Source: Chloroflexi bacterium GWB2_49_20 (GTDB lineage: Bacteria; Chloroflexota; Anaerolineae; Anaerolineales; Villigracilaceae). From it: 64,000 nt of DNA. The stretch covers positions 145,849 to 209,848 of the forward strand of contig MGMF01000023.1 in assembly GCA_001796335.1 (NCBI GenBank). The letters run 5' to 3'. The position numbers were made by a program, and so were the translations under genes. Below are positions 51,282-61,070 of this stretch, piece by piece. The notes beneath the pieces are model-generated. The model had not been told where the DNA came from. It saw only the letters and a program-made list of their open reading frames with translations, and made no database searches. The number at the start of each line of letters is the position of its first letter. Positions within the stretch are counted from its first letter, which is position 1.

Positions 51282-51980
51282 TTATTCTTCAGTCCCTTCA
51301 GGCGGCATTATATAACCAAGTCCTGAGCGAGTAACAATGTGCCTGGGATCGTGTGAATCTTCCTCCACTTTCTGGCGGAGTCGCGCTATGGTAACCCACA
51401 AAATCTCTTTGTCTGTAATATATTCCGAACCCCAAACACTGGTCAATAATTCTTCTGCCGAGACAACTTTTCCAAGATTATGCGAAAACTGAAGCAGCAA
51501 TCGGTATTCGGTTGCAGAGAGATAGATCTGCTGGTCACCCCGCCAGACTTCAGCACGGGCCTGGTCAATGCGCAGATCACCATGAGTAAAGAACCGGCTC
51601 TGGTTACCTTCCATGGGTTGCACCCGTCGTAATACTGCCCGTACTCTTGCCAATAACTCACCAATAGAAAATGGCTTCACCAAATAATCATCTGCCCCCA
51701 TATCCAATCCTCGCACCCGTTCCTGCTCTTCCCCTTTGGCTGTAAGGATAATGATGGGAACACTTGAAAACTGACGGATACGTTGACAGGTGGAAAAGCC
51801 ATCCAGCTTCGGCATCATAACATCCAATAAAATCAAATCAGTTGGTTTGGAAGTAAATATTTCTATGGCTTCCTCACCATCATGAGCGGATACCACTTCA
51901 AAATCCTCTGTTCGTAAATTTGCTTCCAGAAGGTGGAGGTATCGTGGTTCATCATCCACAATAAGTATACTTTTCGACAT
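51282..51980 (-). CDS. OmpR-family response regulator
   Basis: 232 residues. The receiver domain has the acidic pair in VDDEPR, phosphoacceptor Asp in LLDVMMPKLDG (near residue 54), ILTAKG with the switch Thr, and LVKPF with the conserved Lys. The winged-helix output begins near residue 130 and contains SATEYRLLLQF and WVTIARLRQKVE, ending in RSGLGYIMP. GGAG lies before the ATG. Two histidine kinase genes precede it, 40 bases away. Confidence 0.95.
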   Translation of the reverse strand: MSKSILIVDDEPRYLHLLEANLRTEDFEVVSAHDGEEAIEIFTSKPTDLILLDVMMPKLDGFSTCQRIRQFSSVPIIILTAKGEEQERVRGLDMGADDYLVKPFSIGELLARVRAVLRRVQPMEGNQSRFFTHGDLRIDQARAEVWRGDQQIYLSATEYRLLLQFSHNLGKVVSAEELLTSVWGSEYITDKEILWVTIARLRQKVEEDSHDPRHIVTRSGLGYIMPPEGTEE

Positions 51981-52020
51981 TTTTTATCTCCTAATTTACA
52001 ATCACAGGCATATAATTGCC

Positions 52021-53193
52021 TTATTGAAGAACAGGTAGATTTATGTGAAATGTTGTACCTTGTCCAATAGAAGTTTCCACCGAGATATTTCCATGATGAG
52101 CATCGATAATTTCTTTACATATAAATAACCCTAAACCTGTGCCACGCTTTTCCACCTGTCCGGGAACCCGGTAAAACCGTTCGAACAGGAAGGGAATATG
52201 TTCCTCCGGAATACCTGGACCATGATCCACAATATCCACACCCAGATGATCAATTCGATTATAGATGGCAATAGATATGGGAGACCCCGGAGCGTATTTA
52301 TTGGCATTATCAATCAAATTTTCCAATACCTGCACAATACGGTTTGAATCTGCCTGAATAGGCGGGATTTTTTCAGACACAAAATCGATGCTTAATTCCT
52401 TCTTACGCGAGCTTATGCGTGTGATCAGGTCCCGGATTAATGAATCGAGGCGAATGGGTTGAAAATCCATTGGTAGTTTACCGTTCTTCAAACGAGCCGA
52501 ATCCAGCATCTGCCCAATTAAGCTGATCATATGATCGGTCTCTTCATCAATAATGGTTAAGAATTCCTGAACAGTAGTGGGATCCCAGGCGATGTCTGAG
52601 CGTAACAGGGAAGTTGTATATCCTTTAATGAATCCAAGAGGTGTATTAAAATCATGCGAGATTGTTGCAATAAAATCATCCTGAAGCTGGGTTCGATATT
52701 TTACGCTTTCAAACTGGATTAAACATTCACGAAAAAAATGTCTTTCAAAAACATGTGTCAGATTGCCTGCAAATATTTTGGCCAGTTGCAATTGATCAGG
52801 GGTAAAGTCTGGACCACCAAATCGGATCAGGATCAACACACCCCTCGCTTCCACCATATTTAATGGCAGACCCAACAAGTAGGGTGACAAGACCCTATCA
52901 TTTTCAACGGTGTCTTTCGGATTTAATTGTACGATCTTGCCTGTGGCCAACACCTGGTTGGTGATATTTTCACCCCAGGCTGCGTCCGCTTCAGCATTTC
53001 GACCTCGTCCTAAGGAACGCGCATATACCGCCTCAAGCGGATTCTCTGCCTTTTCTGAAAGATAGACAACCAGATTATCAAACACGAAGATCTTTCGCAA
53101 AGACCGGACAAGTGAATCAATAGTTGATTTCCAATCGTCCTGTGCGATCGTCTCGATCATATTACCGATAATTTCAAGGGTTTTCTCATCCAT
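52021..53193 (-). CDS. GAF-domain histidine kinase
   Basis: 390 residues, no membrane segment. A GAF domain (about 10-160) precedes the HisKA helix pair with the phospho-His in ATISHDFNTPL, then a GHKL ATPase with NLIDNANKYA (N box), DHGPGIPEEH (G1), FERFYR and GTGLGLFICKEI (G2). DF replaces the usual EL after the His, which is allowed in the family. It should phosphorylate the OmpR regulator encoded next. It starts 6 bases after the second kinase gene stops. Confidence 0.93.
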   Translation of the reverse strand: MDEKTLEIIGNMIETIAQDDWKSTIDSLVRSLRKIFVFDNLVVYLSEKAENPLEAVYARSLGRGRNAEADAAWGENITNQVLATGKIVQLNPKDTVENDRVLSPYLLGLPLNMVEARGVLILIRFGGPDFTPDQLQLAKIFAGNLTHVFERHFFRECLIQFESVKYRTQLQDDFIATISHDFNTPLGFIKGYTTSLLRSDIAWDPTTVQEFLTIIDEETDHMISLIGQMLDSARLKNGKLPMDFQPIRLDSLIRDLITRISSRKKELSIDFVSEKIPPIQADSNRIVQVLENLIDNANKYAPGSPISIAIYNRIDHLGVDIVDHGPGIPEEHIPFLFERFYRVPGQVEKRGTGLGLFICKEIIDAHHGNISVETSIGQGTTFHINLPVLQ

Positions 53194-53199
53194 ATTGAA

Positions 53200-54231
53200 T
53201 TAAGGGTGTTCACTGGTTGTTTCCACTGCCAATAATGAAAATTTAAAGGTGGAACCTTTTCCTACTACTGATTTTACATCAATCAAGGAACCGTGTGCAT
53301 CCAAAATATTCCGAACCAGAGCCAACCCTAAGCCAGTTCCGCCATAATGACGTGTTGATGAGCCATCCAACTGATGAAAGGATTCAAATATTTTATCCAT
53401 CTTTTCTTCAGGGATTCCAATACCCGTATCCATCACAGATATCATTATCAATTCATTGGTTTCAGCATTAATGGAAAGTGTAACACTATCATCTTTCTTG
53501 GTAAATTTGATGGCGTTATCCAATAATTGAAGGATCGTCCAAGAGATTTTTTCCTCATCAGCCTGGACACGTGGTAACCCGGGTTGGATTTGAGCACTAA
53601 GTTTAACACCTTTTTCCAAAGCTTTTGCTTTCGAGAGGTTGATGATCTCAACAGCAACTTTACTGATATCAATCGATCCCAGTTTTAAAGTTAACTCGCC
53701 ATGAGCGCTTTGAGAGAACAGGATTAGATTGTCGATTAAACTTTCCAATCTGCCTGAGGCCTGTTGACAGACCAGAAGAGCATTTTTCTGATCTTCGGTC
53801 AAAGTACCCAGCGCTTCAACCACCAACAACTCAAGATAACCTTTGATATGGGTGAGTGGAGTTCTCAATTCATGCGAGACATTGGCAACAAAATTGGATT
53901 TAAGTTGATTTAATTCTGCTAGCTTTCTTAATGCCTCTTGCAGTTCTGCCGTGCGCTTTTCCACGCGCTGTTCCAAATAGCGGTTTGCATTTTCAAGCGC
54001 AGTTCGAAACTGAATGATTTGCTTAGTAATAGCTTGATCAAGTTCGGCCCGGTTTAATAGACCCATCTCTGTCAAAACTTCTCCAAACAATAGGCTATTT
54101 CCCGCTATTGCTTTTTCTTGCTGATAGGCCAGGGCATGTTTTAAATCATCTTCACTAATATGTCCCTGTTGGACAAGGTATTCCCCCAAACGGGGAACCA
54201 GCATTTCAGGAGTTAGCGGTGGTTGAGCCAT
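53200..54231 (-). CDS. histidine kinase with GspE/MshE N-terminal-like domain
   Basis: 343 residues. Residues about 13-75 form two copies of the short helical pattern of GspE/PilB N-terminal (MshEN-like) domains: RLGEYLVQQGHISEDDLKHA and GEVLTEMGLLNRAELDQAI. A coiled coil (80-115) leads to HisKA with VSHELRTPL and a GHKL domain with LLDNAIKF, DTGIGIPEE and GTGLGLALV. In MshE this domain binds cyclic di-GMP, so this kinase could read that messenger; the precise binding residues are not all checked. Part of a three-gene signalling set. Confidence 0.9.
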   Translation of the reverse strand: MAQPPLTPEMLVPRLGEYLVQQGHISEDDLKHALAYQQEKAIAGNSLLFGEVLTEMGLLNRAELDQAITKQIIQFRTALENANRYLEQRVEKRTAELQEALRKLAELNQLKSNFVANVSHELRTPLTHIKGYLELLVVEALGTLTEDQKNALLVCQQASGRLESLIDNLILFSQSAHGELTLKLGSIDISKVAVEIINLSKAKALEKGVKLSAQIQPGLPRVQADEEKISWTILQLLDNAIKFTKKDDSVTLSINAETNELIMISVMDTGIGIPEEKMDKIFESFHQLDGSSTRHYGGTGLGLALVRNILDAHGSLIDVKSVVGKGSTFKFSLLAVETTSEHP

Positions 54232-54240
54232 CTTGGATCC

Positions 54241-55824
54241 TTATACTTCCCACACCCACTCTCCACCAACCATGGTGGCCAGTGGTTTTATATTGATCAA
54301 TTCAGAAGGATCACATTCAAAGAGATTTTGATCCAGGACGATTAAATCAGCCAGGAAACCTTCCCTGAGTTTCCCTGATTTATTCTCCATACCGGCTGCA
54401 TACGCAGGTCCCTGGGTAAATCCGTGCAAGGCTTCTTCAACGGTCAAACGTTGTTCAGGATACCAACCAGATTCTCCTGGAGAACCATCCGCACGTTGGC
54501 GCGTGACCGCAGCGTGCAATCCCCAAAACGGATTGGGTGATTCAACCGGTGCATCCGATCCGAATGCCAGCCTGGCTCCATGATCCAATTGAGTGCGCCA
54601 GGCATAGGAAAATGCTGAACGCTCTCCCCAGGATTTTTCAGCCATAAACAAATCAGAAGGCGCATGAATGGGTTGCATGGAGGCTATCAAATCCAATTCA
54701 GCCAATCTACTGGTGTCCGAAGGGTGCAATAATTGCACATGCTCAATGCGATGACGAAAATGAGGATAAGCCTTCATTTTTTCATATTTGCGTATTTGCA
54801 TAAATCCATCCAGAACTTCATGGTTTGCCCGATCACCTATGGCATGCACTGCCAGACTGAACCCATTATCGACTGCCTTGGAACCATACTCAAATATTTG
54901 TTCCTTATCCAAATTCAGGATACCATAATTTTTACTTTCGTCAACAAACGGCTCGAGCATAGCAGCGGTATGAGGGCCAAGTGCTCCGTCTGCAAACAAT
55001 TTCAGAGAGCCGATGCGTAGATAATCATCTCCAAATCCGCTGCGAAGCCCCATGCCAATTGCATGTGGCAAATCTTCAACCGGGATGTTTTTCAGCACCC
55101 GTAAGCCCAATTCCCCGCGAGAGTGTATTAATTGCAGAGCTGAGAAACAGTTGCGCCGGTCAAAATCATGTATGCCTGTTAAACCCATTTTCCATAACTC
55201 TGTTTGGGCTTGTTGTAAAATCTTCGCAAGCGTTTCAATTTCGGGTTCTGGTATTTCTTGGCTGACCAGGTACATGGCATCTTCCAGGAGGATTCCAGTT
55301 GGTTCCCCTTTATCATCTCGCACGATTCGTCCATTTTCAGGGTCTGGCGTGGAGGCTGAAATACCAGCCCGTTTGAGTGCCTCGCTATTTGCCCAGGCTG
55401 CATGCAGCGATTTTGCTGTCAGGTAAATTGGGTGAATAGATGAAATTACATCCAGCATGGCAGATGACCCAAAACCCTCTGCCCAGTTATTTTGATTCCA
55501 TCCATGCCCCAGAACCCATTCCCCGGATTCGGTTTCTTGAACTCTTTTTGCCACCCGCTGGATGCATTCTACAAGAGAGCGAGTCTCACAATCCACCTTT
55601 TGTAAACCCATCCCGTAATACTGAAGGTGGAGATGGGCATCGGTTAAACCGGGCAGGATGAATTTTCCTCCCATATCTTGCTTTGGATAATTTCCAAACT
55701 CTGTCAGAATAATTTCAGCATCTCCAACTGCCACAAGTTTCCCATTTTCGATAACCAATGCCGAAGCATTTGGGAGATCAATATCCAGCGTATTAATGCG
55801 CGCATTATAAAGAATTTTTTTCAT
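54241..55824 (-). CDS. amidohydrolase family protein (YtcJ-like)
   Basis: 527 residues. The amidohydrolase core has the metal pair in LPGLTDAHLHLQ, further His in LAVHAIGDRA and HRIEHVQLLHP, and the Asp in FGSDAPVESPNP. The order and length match YtcJ-like metal-dependent hydrolases, which cleave N-acyl or formamide bonds in a few tested cases. The N-terminal beta sandwich (IDLPNASALVIENGKLVAVG) is normal. The ATG overlaps the end of parB by 20 bases, so it is in the same transcript as parA-parB. Confidence 0.9.
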   Translation of the reverse strand: MKKILYNARINTLDIDLPNASALVIENGKLVAVGDAEIILTEFGNYPKQDMGGKFILPGLTDAHLHLQYYGMGLQKVDCETRSLVECIQRVAKRVQETESGEWVLGHGWNQNNWAEGFGSSAMLDVISSIHPIYLTAKSLHAAWANSEALKRAGISASTPDPENGRIVRDDKGEPTGILLEDAMYLVSQEIPEPEIETLAKILQQAQTELWKMGLTGIHDFDRRNCFSALQLIHSRGELGLRVLKNIPVEDLPHAIGMGLRSGFGDDYLRIGSLKLFADGALGPHTAAMLEPFVDESKNYGILNLDKEQIFEYGSKAVDNGFSLAVHAIGDRANHEVLDGFMQIRKYEKMKAYPHFRHRIEHVQLLHPSDTSRLAELDLIASMQPIHAPSDLFMAEKSWGERSAFSYAWRTQLDHGARLAFGSDAPVESPNPFWGLHAAVTRQRADGSPGESGWYPEQRLTVEEALHGFTQGPAYAAGMENKSGKLREGFLADLIVLDQNLFECDPSELINIKPLATMVGGEWVWEV

Positions 55825-56674
55825 CGATCAATCGATCCAGCAGGAGATCCAATTCTTCATTGGAATAATAATAGATAGTCAAAGAACCGCCTTTTTTTCC
55901 TGTGCGAAGTGCCACTTTGGTACCCAGGCTGTTTCGTAGTCTCTCTTCAATATCAACCACTTCAGGTGGGATACTTGTTTTGGGATTGTTCACCAGTCGT
56001 TCACCGCTGTATTTTCGAACCAGTTCCTCTGTCTGGCGTACACTTAATTCATGAGCAGTAATTGTTTTTAAAACAGCCGCCTGAGCTTCAGAAGTTGTCA
56101 GAGCCAGGAGTGCACGGGCATGTCCCTCAGAAATACGACCCTCAATCAGTGCATTCTTCACAATATCTGGTAATTTTAATAGTCTCAAGGTGTTACTGAC
56201 CGCAACACGACTTTTCCCCACCTTTCGTGCAATGGCTTCATGAGACAAGTTAAATTCTTCGGCCAATTGACGATAAGCCTCGGCTTCTTCAAGCGGATTC
56301 AGATCGGCTCGTTGAACGTTCTCAATCAGAGCCAATTCCAATTTTTCCATATCGGTTGTTTCACGGATCACCACCGGAACACTGACCAAACCGGCCAACC
56401 GGGAAGCCTGCAAGCGTCTTTCACCAGCGATCAGTATATATTCGTCTTCATTCTTTCCTGGTGAAATGATCAATGGCTGTAAAACACCATATTCCAACAC
56501 CGAAGCTTTTAATTCACTCAATTCCTCGGGATTAAAATCTCTGCGCGGTTGCCGAGGATTGGGAGATATTTTTTCAATGGCAACAAATGTAAGATTCCCT
56601 TCATGTGGAACAACGTCGCTGCCCGGAATAAGGGCTTCCAAACCTCTACCAAGACCACCTTTTTTAGCCATCAA
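55805..56674 (-). CDS. parB: chromosome partitioning protein ParB
   Basis: 289 residues. The N-terminal motif GLGRGLEALIPG, the CTP-binding ParB/Srx part with IAGERRLQASRLAG, the AEAYRQLAEEFNLSHEAIA HTH region, and the GHARALLAL helix are all present. ParB spreads from parS sites as a CTP-dependent clamp and helps load SMC. The C-terminal dimer helix is short but intact. I found no convincing parS in the window. The gene starts at the parA stop. Confidence 0.96.
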   Translation of the reverse strand: MMAKKGGLGRGLEALIPGSDVVPHEGNLTFVAIEKISPNPRQPRRDFNPEELSELKASVLEYGVLQPLIISPGKNEDEYILIAGERRLQASRLAGLVSVPVVIRETTDMEKLELALIENVQRADLNPLEEAEAYRQLAEEFNLSHEAIARKVGKSRVAVSNTLRLLKLPDIVKNALIEGRISEGHARALLALTTSEAQAAVLKTITAHELSVRQTEELVRKYSGERLVNNPKTSIPPEVVDIEERLRNSLGTKVALRTGKKGGSLTIYYYSNEELDLLLDRLIDEKNSL

Positions 56675-57466
56675 CTACTCCTGCAATTTTGGATTACTGA
56701 TACCATCACCCATTAATACTTCGCGCGCCAGCGCCTCATAGGCTTGGGCACCATTTGATCCAGGTGCGTAAGAAGAAATGGGTAATCCATAAGAAGGTGC
56801 TTCCGCCAGTCGAATGTTGCGTGGAATGACAGACTCAAATACCTGGCCTGAGAAAAATTTCCGTACTTCAGCCACAACATCAGCAGCTAGGTGAGTTCGG
56901 CTATCAAACATGGTCATGACCACTCCACGTACTTTCAATCCAGGAAAAAGCGCCACACGAACACGCTGAATGGTTCGGGTTAACTCACTTATGCCTTCCA
57001 ATGCAAGATATTCACACTGAACAGGTATGATGATACCATCTTTGGCTGCCATAAAACCATTGATCGCCAGTAATCCAAGAGAAGGCGGGCAATCTATTAG
57101 AACATAATCATATTGTTCACTAATGGGGTTAAGGGCGTTCTTTAGCCTGCTCTCCCGCCCAAGCTCATTTACCAGTTCAACTTCTGCGCCAGCCAGAGAC
57201 GGGGATGAAGGCAACAAAGAAAGTTTCAGTCGTGTATTAAGAAGGATGAATGGAGTTGCCTTGGCATCGTCCAACATGGTCTCATATACGCCCCCTTTAA
57301 CTGTATGTTTATCAACCCCAAGGGAGGATGTGGCATTTGCCTGCGGGTCGACATCAACAATCAAGACACGTTGACCGAAACGAGCCAGGTAAGCGCCAAG
57401 ATTTATTGCCGTGGTGGTTTTTCCCACTCCGCCTTTTTGATTCACCAATGTGTAGATACGACCCAC
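56675..57466 (-). CDS. parA: chromosome partitioning ATPase ParA/Soj
   Basis: 263 residues from the GTG at 57466, chosen because GGAGG lies seven bases upstream and the codon overlaps the preceding TAG as TAGTG; a longer frame to 57487 has no site. Deviant Walker A NQKGGVGKTTTAINLG, IVDVDPQANATS (Walker A') and DYVLIDCPPSLGLL (Walker B) are complete. ParA uses ATP-driven DNA binding to move ParB-parS complexes. Coupled with parB and the PfkB gene. Confidence 0.96.
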   Translation of the reverse strand: MGRIYTLVNQKGGVGKTTTAINLGAYLARFGQRVLIVDVDPQANATSSLGVDKHTVKGGVYETMLDDAKATPFILLNTRLKLSLLPSSPSLAGAEVELVNELGRESRLKNALNPISEQYDYVLIDCPPSLGLLAINGFMAAKDGIIIPVQCEYLALEGISELTRTIQRVRVALFPGLKVRGVVMTMFDSRTHLAADVVAEVRKFFSGQVFESVIPRNIRLAEAPSYGLPISSYAPGSNGAQAYEALAREVLMGDGISNPKLQE

Positions 57467-58320
57467 TAAAAAACCTCCACCAGGCAAGTTTGAATTTCAG
57501 TCTGCGTGGGTATCCCTTCCAGACCTGTACGCGTCACAGAGAAAGCTGCCAACTGGGTGGCAAAACGTGCAGCTTCCCAAGGATCACGTGTGGCATACAA
57601 ACGTACAAAAAAAGCAGTTGCAAAAATATCCCCAGCTCCCGTGGCATCCACTTCGTTCTTAAGCGGAGCACGAAATCTGCGTAAATCGTTATGCCAGTAC
57701 AAGCGTGCCCCGGAAGGTCCTTCCGTAACAGCCAGAATCCGGCTGGCCAATGCCATTCTTTCAATTTCATTCTCATCCCCGCCCACATCTTCAATACTGA
57801 TTACAGTAGCTCCCGCTGCAGCCAATGCATCTGCCGAGTGTTCCCATGGACAGGCTTTAACCCGACCACTCGTATTCCAACTCCGCATCCAACCCTGGGG
57901 TGTCAGCCCCAACAATGTAGGAGAAAAGTCATCCCCGGGAATGGGATCCACTTCCTGGGCGATTGGGCCAATATGGATGATGGCACTGTGTCTCCAGATT
58001 TCCGGTACAGATTCATATAGGATGCGCGGGGCACGTTTATGCAAAATTTGAACCCGCCCATCTGGTGTGTACATATTTTCAAAAGTTGTACTTTTTCCTG
58101 CTGGGATAGAGAAAACGGAGATACCTTTTAACTGGTCGAGAGGTAAATCACCAGCCCATGCAGTTACTACTCCCGTTCTTACACCAAGCGCCTTGGCCGT
58201 TAAAGCAGAGTAAGCGGCAGTTCCTCCCAACCGAAAACCGTCCGGAGTAAGATCACAGGCAAGGTGACCAATTACTAGATAATCCACCGATTCATTTGGA
58301 AGGATATTGATATTATACAT
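57466..58320 (-). CDS. PfkB/ribokinase-family carbohydrate kinase
   Basis: 284 residues. The GG motif GFRLGGTAAYSA near residue 35 binds the sugar, and VDATGAGDIFATAF near residue 230 holds the catalytic Asp and the anion hole. The middle is shorter than in ribokinase and lacks a clear lid, so nucleosides or modified sugars are possible substrates. It opens the parA-parB transcript after the Jag terminator; its link to segregation is positional only. Confidence 0.9.
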   Translation of the reverse strand: MYNINILPNESVDYLVIGHLACDLTPDGFRLGGTAAYSALTAKALGVRTGVVTAWAGDLPLDQLKGISVFSIPAGKSTTFENMYTPDGRVQILHKRAPRILYESVPEIWRHSAIIHIGPIAQEVDPIPGDDFSPTLLGLTPQGWMRSWNTSGRVKACPWEHSADALAAAGATVISIEDVGGDENEIERMALASRILAVTEGPSGARLYWHNDLRRFRAPLKNEVDATGAGDIFATAFFVRLYATRDPWEAARFATQLAAFSVTRTGLEGIPTQTEIQTCLVEVF

Positions 58321-58370
58321 GGATAAATTATACTAGAGGGCATAAAGATCGTGCTTAAAGATCCTGAAAA

Positions 58371-58416
58371 TAATAAAAACAAAAAGGCACTCGAAATAAA
58401 ACCTTTCGGGTGCCTT
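58371..58416 (-). terminator. terminator of the rpmH-jag operon
   Basis: A 13-bp stem with one G-T pair (58384-58396 with 58404-58416, core AAGGCAC/GTGCCTT), followed on the minus strand by TTTTTGTTTTT. It separates jag from the PfkB-parA-parB transcript. Confidence 0.9.
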
Positions 58417-58444
58417 AAAAGCTTCTCTCAACTTAAGAAAATTC

Positions 58445-59188
58445 TTATTTGGGTGAAATTGTTACCTTGCGGGATGGTTCTTCACCAATGCTTTGCGTGG
58501 CCACATCGGGGTGGTTGCGTAATTCCAAATGAACAAGTCGGCGCTCCGAGGCTGGCATTGGTTCCAGAATTTGACGTTTGCCAGTCTTTATTGCCTGGTC
58601 TGCCATGCGGCTGGCCATTTGACGAATCTGGCGCTCCCGTCGGGCTCGATAGCCTTCCACGTCCACGATTACCTGGACCCAGTGTTCCAGTTGCTTGCCC
58701 AGCATAAGGTTGACGATATATTGCAGGGCATTCAAGATTTCAGCTTTGCGCCCGATCAAAATCCCCAGGTCACTTCCGCGGATGTCAACAAATATTGGCT
58801 GGCGTCCATCTTCATCCACATCCCCGTAATGGGCGGATACCTGGGCGGTAACCTTCATTTTATGCAAAAGCTCAGACACTACCTGTTCGGTCTGGTTCAG
58901 CACATCATCCGGATCACTATTCATTAAATTATTTTCTTTAACTGATGTATTTGACGGGATTGAGGAGGTTGATGAGGTCGATGTTGTATTTTGGCTGGTT
59001 ATGGAATTCTTGACGCTGATCCGAACCCGTACTTGCCGACCGCCCAGGCCAAACAAGCCTCGGCTTCCGGAATCCAACACTTCCACATCCACCTCGTCTT
59101 CCGGTAAACCCAGGTCTGCCAGACCACGTTCGACTGCTTCTTCAACAGAGGGCGCAATTATCTCAATAGTGGTTTTTTCTTCGCTCAT
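58445..59188 (-). CDS. jag: Jag/KhpB RNA-binding protein
   Basis: 247 residues with the three expected parts: an N-terminal Jag-N domain (TTIEIIAPSVEEAVERGL and DVEVLDSGSRGLFGLGGR), a KH domain with LIGRKAEILNALQYIV in place of GKRG, and an R3H domain with the R-x-x-x-H type EPMPASERRLVHLEL. A Ser/Thr/Asn linker of about 40 residues joins the first two. KhpB with KhpA binds RNA and affects division and envelope growth. Its ATG overlaps the yidC stop (ATGA). Confidence 0.95.
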   Translation of the reverse strand: MSEEKTTIEIIAPSVEEAVERGLADLGLPEDEVDVEVLDSGSRGLFGLGGRQVRVRISVKNSITSQNTTSTSSTSSIPSNTSVKENNLMNSDPDDVLNQTEQVVSELLHKMKVTAQVSAHYGDVDEDGRQPIFVDIRGSDLGILIGRKAEILNALQYIVNLMLGKQLEHWVQVIVDVEGYRARRERQIRQMASRMADQAIKTGKRQILEPMPASERRLVHLELRNHPDVATQSIGEEPSRKVTISPK

Positions 59189-59970
59189 TTTGGTTTTACC
59201 TCTGCCTTCTTGGAACCAGGTAATAGGTTCTTCCAGTCCAACTTGCCAAGCATGGCATATTGGGCAATACCCACCAGGTTACCTGCAATGAAATAAATGG
59301 CCAAGCCTGAAGCAAATGTCATCGCAAAATATCCCATCAAAAGCGGCATATATACCGCCATCATCTTGGACATGGCAGCACCCTGATCACCAGGAGTAGC
59401 CGAAGGAGGTGTGATCAATTTTTGCTGGAAATAGGATGAGATCGCAACCACAATCGCCAGCAAAGGAATGCCAACTCCGGGCAGGAAAGGAAGGAAAAGT
59501 TTTTCAGGCTGACCCAGATTCATCCAAAGGAAATGACTGTTCAATGGGATGAGATCTGAAATATGGAAAAAAGAATACAAACTCCTGGTAAGGCTGAGTA
59601 ATTGCATCGGTGAGGCTGCCAGAGCACGCATAATGCTTTGATATAATCCAAAGATGATCGGCAATTGGATCAAAGTTGGCAAACAAGCACCAAAAGGACT
59701 GACCCCCAGCTCTTTATAAAGCGCCATCTGCTCTTGAGCCAGTTTTTCTTTATCACCCTTATATTTTTTCTGAATATCTTGCCATTTTTTGGACTTCTGC
59801 ATTTCCTGCATACCCTGGCTGCTCTTGATCTGCTGTGCCATCAAAGGATGCGTGATTAACCGGATAAGGATGGTGAATATAATGATCGCTAGACCAAAAT
59901 TACCACCAACTAACTGGTAAATCCATAATAAAACGTTTGTAAGCGGGGTTACGATAAATGTTTCCCACAT
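59185..59970 (-). CDS. yidC: membrane protein insertase YidC
   Basis: 261 residues, the short Gram-positive-like Oxa1 form. LTNVLLWIYQLVGGNFGLAI opens the first helix, the Arg of IIIFTILIRLITHPL lies in the membrane groove, and a coiled hairpin follows (SQGMQEMQKSKKWQDIQKKY). Four more helices include GACLPTLIQLPIIFGLYQ and MPLLMGYFAMTFASGLAIYF. It inserts small membrane proteins with or without SecYEG. No lipobox is seen at the start. Followed by jag as usual. Confidence 0.96.
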   Translation of the reverse strand: MWETFIVTPLTNVLLWIYQLVGGNFGLAIIIFTILIRLITHPLMAQQIKSSQGMQEMQKSKKWQDIQKKYKGDKEKLAQEQMALYKELGVSPFGACLPTLIQLPIIFGLYQSIMRALAASPMQLLSLTRSLYSFFHISDLIPLNSHFLWMNLGQPEKLFLPFLPGVGIPLLAIVVAISSYFQQKLITPPSATPGDQGAAMSKMMAVYMPLLMGYFAMTFASGLAIYFIAGNLVGIAQYAMLGKLDWKNLLPGSKKAEVKPK

Positions 59971-59991
59971 GGCTGATTTCCTGTTCCTTTA

Positions 59992-61053
59992 CTACTTGAC
60001 AGGGGTATAAACCCACTGTTGAGTACCATTCTGGTCCAAAGCGATCAAAGTGCCATCGCCTTCCACGGGTGCAACCAAAATAAAATCTCCGGCCAGAACC
60101 GGTGTACTATATAATTTTCCAGTAATCGCTTGGGACCAGGTAGTTTTACCATCCCCATCCACAGCAACCAACGAGCCCGATTCTGTTCCAAATATAACTT
60201 CATTTGGCAAAACGAGTGGAGACCCCAGAACTGGACCATCCGGTTGAATACTCCAGTTCTCTTTGCCAGAATCAGCCTGCAGGGAAACGATCATTCCTAA
60301 CTGATCACCGACATACAGATTGCCATCGCCCAGGACAGGGCCAGACCAGATCCAGCTTGATAATGAGTGCTGCCAATTGATCTTGCCAGTTGAACTCTCC
60401 AGGGAGTATACACTGCCTCCCAGTGTGCCTGCATACAAAATACCATCTGCACCCAGGTTAAGTGAACCCAAGATCGCTCCATCCAGCTCGGTAGACCAGG
60501 CAGGTTTCCCTGTTTTCATATCCAGGGCGTAAACATAATGATCCAGGGATCCAAAATAAACGCGGGTATCATCGACCACCGGTTGAGCCCACAAAGCCTG
60601 TTCTGCGGTAAATGTCCACTGCAGTTCGCCTTTCATGTTTAAGGCATACAGGTTGTAATCTGCCGAGGGAGCAAAGATCATATCATTTCCAACTACAGCG
60701 CCGCCGATCCAGTGATCCTTGGATCCTTCAAATGTCCAATTGATGGAACCATCGGATGGAGACAGGCTATAGAGGATACGGTCATAGCCACCAACTATCA
60801 ATTGACCATCCGGTGTTAGGGTGGGTGCAGCAAAAAACGTCTTCTTGGCATCCGGTTTTTCTGGAAAACGCCAGCGTTCCACACCGTTGGATACCTGAAC
60901 GGCATATACATGCGTAGCCAGGGCAACATAGGCAGTATCACCGTCCGTGGTGACACCCGCCCATGAAGAGGGCGTCATTCCCGTCCCGCAGCCACTCAGC
61001 ATGAATGCCAGGACGAGCAATCCTAAAGCTAAATATAGAAATTTTGTTTTCAT
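59992..61053 (-). CDS. PQQ-type beta-propeller lipoprotein
   Basis: 353 residues. The signal peptide ends in the lipobox LSGC (Cys22). The rest is a beta propeller of seven or eight blades with the repeating pattern seen as VYALDMKTGKPAW, VYSLESSTGKINW, VSLQADSGKENW and YSLSPSDGSINW. No methanol dehydrogenase-type catalytic residues are visible, so it is a binding or scaffold protein at the outer face of the membrane, similar in build to BamB. It sits between yidD and yidC, where no such gene is expected. Confidence 0.92.
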   Translation of the reverse strand: MKTKFLYLALGLLVLAFMLSGCGTGMTPSSWAGVTTDGDTAYVALATHVYAVQVSNGVERWRFPEKPDAKKTFFAAPTLTPDGQLIVGGYDRILYSLSPSDGSINWTFEGSKDHWIGGAVVGNDMIFAPSADYNLYALNMKGELQWTFTAEQALWAQPVVDDTRVYFGSLDHYVYALDMKTGKPAWSTELDGAILGSLNLGADGILYAGTLGGSVYSLESSTGKINWQHSLSSWIWSGPVLGDGNLYVGDQLGMIVSLQADSGKENWSIQPDGPVLGSPLVLPNEVIFGTESGSLVAVDGDGKTTWSQAITGKLYSTPVLAGDFILVAPVEGDGTLIALDQNGTQQWVYTPVK

Positions 61054-61070
61054 GGAGCCTTTATTTTCTC

